Translations under genes and position numbers: made by a program
In this document: piece after piece, positions 61,699 through 64,000 of the stretch
How positions within the stretch are numbered: position 1 is the first letter of the stretch
How the letters are laid out: each line of letters begins with the position of its first letter
Notes under the pieces: generated by a model
What the model was told of the DNA's origin: nothing
The model's input: only the letters and a program-made list of their open reading frames with translations
Database searches by the model: none
DNA from: Acanthamoeba castellanii str. Neff
Lineage: Eukaryota; Discosea; Longamoebia; Acanthamoebidae
Length of the DNA stretch: 64,000 nt
Direction of reading: 5' to 3'
Assembly: GCF_000313135.1 (NCBI RefSeq)
Contig: NW_004457675.1
Span: 134,333 to 198,332 of the forward strand

Positions 61699-63669
61699 AT
61701 GAACGTGACGGTGTTCTTTTTGCTTCTCGTGGTCGTGGTGGTGCCGCCATGGCTCGCCCTCAACTGCTCCATGTTCCAATCGCCGCCAGAGAGACCGCCC
61801 GCTCCACCCTCTACTTCTTTATCTTCAACTCTGGGCACGATCACCAAAACCCGGACCTCCAAATCGAACAGCACCATGCTGAACAGGTGCCCTCCCATTG
61901 CCACATCATTCATCAATCCATCCATTCCAATCTCAAAATCTGCTTTTCTCGCCCAGATATAAAGCCACGGGGGGCTACGTCTGGGTGCGCGACCTGGACA
62001 TGGTGGTGACGACGACCGGCTACGTGTGGCACCGCGACATGCCCAACAAGGAGGTCAAGGCCGGCGGCGGAACGGTGGACATGCCCGTGCGCATGGACCG
62101 CTCCGGCGTGGCCAAGGGACTCATCCTGAGCCGGACCAAGGCCGAGCTCCAATGCACGGCCACGTACGTGCACCCGCCCACGCTTGTCCCTCCAACACAC
62201 GGCACACACGACACGCACGACACACTCGACACACACGTTTGAGAATGCAAGATATACACCACTGACTTGCGTCCTGCAGTGTGAACGAAACGATGGTCTA
62301 CATCTACATCTTCCACAGCGAGAGCATGGGCAACCTGCACGAGGTTCGTTTTTCGTCGCAAACTACTGTGTCGCACGCGTCCAACCGAGACTGAACGCAC
62401 TCACCTCGTTTCGTCGTCGCCGTCGTTGTATGTCGTGCGTGTGCGTGTGTTCCAGGGCTTGTATGCGATGTACATGGCGCTCAAGGAAACCGGCCGCCTC
62501 AACACGCCCTTCAGGTAACCCGTGTGCCGTGGCCACGTGTGCGCTGAATTGTGCACCTCACGCGTGTCGTTGGTCGTTGATCGTTGGTCTGTCACCCAGG
62601 ATTTCGTTCTTGGAGCGGTGGGGAGCCAGCAACCAGGACTACATCCGCATGGTGTTCCCCAACTCCGTGCAGCCCTCGATGCTGCTGGGCGACATCGTCG
62701 AGCACCACCCGATCGACTTCAAGTCCTCCCAGCCGCCCGAGGTGATCGACGGCCTCTGCATTCGCGAGATCATCATCATGAAGGACCAGTTCCCCATCTT
62801 CCCGCCGCCGTCCAAGCGCACCCTCGTCGCCTATCGCAAGTACCTGCTCGGCGTGTTCGGCGTCCCGCAGCCGCTCGAGCACGCCACCCGCCAGGCGGCC
62901 ACCTTCGCCGTCCCGGCCGAGGCCATGCGCGGCGACGACGCTCCGCCGTCGCCCGACTCGCCGCCCACTCGGCCGCGCGTGGTCCTGATCCGTCGCACGA
63001 AGGACAAGACGATCCTCAACAGCGACACACTCCTCCAGAACCTCCGCTCGGCCCTGCGAAACGACGCCGACGTCTTTCAGGTATTTATTTATTCATTTAT
63101 ATTATTTCTGTTATTCATTAATTTAATTCATTTTTTCGATTATATAAACTGAATTGACCTTTTTTGTTTGTGGCCCACCGCAGGTGTCGATGGAGCTGCT
63201 GACGCCCAGGGAGGTGGTGAGCCTCATGCAGGGCACGACGGTGCTGATCGGCACACACGGTTCGGGTCTGGCCCACCTGTGGTTCCTCCCGCGCACCTCC
63301 TCCATGATCGTGATCCACGCGCCCGGCGCCGACACGCTCCTCAGCCCTAAGGGCTTTTCCGACGGCGCTCCCTGGCTTATCGACTATCAGGTTCGTCGTG
63401 TGTCGTGCGTGTCGTGCGTGTCGTGTGTCGTGTGTTGCAACTAACGGCTGCGAGGACAACGACAGACGATCGCGAGCAAGCTGAAGATGAACACGTTCGT
63501 CCACAAGGTGGAGAAGCAGGCGGAGTCGATCGAGGACTGCGGCGCTGGCAGATGGGGCCTGTACTGCGCCTACGTCAAGAACGTCGAGGTGGAAGCCGAC
63601 GCGTTGGCCACCCTCACCAAGGAGGCCATCAACGCCGCCCTCGCCCGAAAGGACGAGACCTTCGACTAA
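61699..63669 (+). CDS. GT61-family glycosyltransferase, type II membrane protein
   Basis: The start MNVTVFFLLLVVVVVPPWLA is a signal anchor. A phase-matched junction (near 61885 to 61959) leads to YKATGGYVWVRDLDMVVTTT, then NETMVYIYIFHSESMGNLHE, GLYAMYMALKETGRLN, ISFLERWGASNQDYIRMVFP, EVIDGLCIREIIIMKDQFP, PRVVLIRRTKDKTILN, and the hallmark block MQGTTVLIGTHGSGLAHLWF. This is the DUF563/GT61 fold of plant xylosyl/arabinosyl transferases and animal EOGT/POMGNT2. The conserved R-R-K of the nucleotide-sugar site and GxHGSGL are present. Location is probably the ER or Golgi lumen, with unknown sugar and acceptor. The stop is 63667-63669. Confidence 0.85.
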
Positions 63670-63893
63670 AGAGAAGAGAGGAAAGAGAGGGAGAAAAGAA
63701 AGCGAAGAGAGCGAAAGAGAGAAGAGACCGGTGCCGATGGCTGATCGCGTCGACTTCTCACTCTAGCGCGAAACAACAACGTGGCGGCATCGCCCATGGG
63801 CTGGTGTCTTTACATTGGTGATGGTGGTGCGTCTTTGATGGTTCTGCGTTGGGGAGGGAGGAGGTAGGATCGACCAGACGCGTTGCCGGGTGC

Positions 63894-63938
63894 TCAGCCC
63901 ATGTGCTGCTTCCACTGCTGTGTCGTGGTGGTGGCTGT
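63894..63938 (-). CDS. Possible last exon of a minus-strand gene off the right edge
   Basis: On the minus strand a GACAG acceptor near 63937-63941 is followed by TTTTQQWKQHMG and a stop at 63894-63896. This is consistent with a terminal exon, but it is too short to identify. Confidence 0.3.
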   Translation of the reverse strand, partial: TATTTTQQWKQHMG

Positions 63939-64000
63939 CGTTGCAAAAGAAAGAATGTCAGCAAGCACGACACGCACAAGCCGACGACACAATAACGCCG

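Overview
The window is nuclear DNA of a free-living amoebozoan, most probably Acanthamoeba (inference). The grounds are GC-rich, intron-dense genes packed on both strands, donors that very often read GTAC(G/C), intergenic gaps of a few hundred bases, and the protein content: animal-like chromatin and housekeeping genes, a secreted quinoprotein, and a huge receptor with PstS-like ectodomains, two TKL kinases and a cyclase-like domain. Almost every gene is interrupted by short introns, so the models below were made by following frame, intron phase and family similarity across exons. Exon edges are approximate unless stated.

Layout. 1-8.1 kb: LEO1 (minus, cut by the left edge), a HERP-like ubiquitin-domain membrane protein (+), a small Cys/Trp-rich protein (-), a D-aminoacyl-tRNA deacylase of the DTD2/ATD type (-), a YIPF4-like Golgi protein (+), ribosomal protein uL15/RPL27A (-) and an unusual histone H4 (-). 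8.4-17 kb: a PHD-finger nuclear protein (+), a LIM protein (-), mitochondrial glutamate dehydrogenase (-) and beta-tubulin (+). 17.3-30.4 kb: a SMARCC/SWI3 subunit of SWI/SNF (+) and the receptor kinase-cyclase-kinase (+). 30.9-41.7 kb: a small coiled-coil protein (-), a small secreted protein (+), a mitochondrial PPR protein (+), IMP dehydrogenase (+), a universal-stress-domain protein (+) and a YjbQ/UPF0047 protein (-). A 684-base assembly gap follows (41932-42615), bordered on its right by an AT-rich foldback element. 43.2-64 kb: a fungal-type Zn2Cys6 + AT-hook + PAS transcription factor (-), two tandem secreted BNR-like beta-propeller paralogues (+, the first frameshifted), a sorbosone/glucose-dehydrogenase-like secreted protein (+), a membrane-anchored acyltransferase with an E2-type catalytic fold (-), a small tail-anchored protein (-), a short tandem-repeat protein (-), an LRR protein (+), an F-box/triple-SH3 protein (-), a GT61 glycosyltransferase (+) and possibly the last exon of a further minus-strand gene.

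The genes are not one pathway. Several neighbours are arranged head to head over short shared promoters (LEO1/HERP, DTD2/YIPF4, H4/PHD, GDH/beta-tubulin, Zn2Cys6/BNR1, F-box/GT61), many with CCAAT boxes. The most interesting items are the DTD2/ATD-type deacylase outside animals, the Zn2Cys6-PAS factor outside fungi, the H4 with an enlarged acetylatable tail, the receptor with two kinases and an altered cyclase domain, a short repeat shared by introns of two different genes, and the foldback element at the gap.
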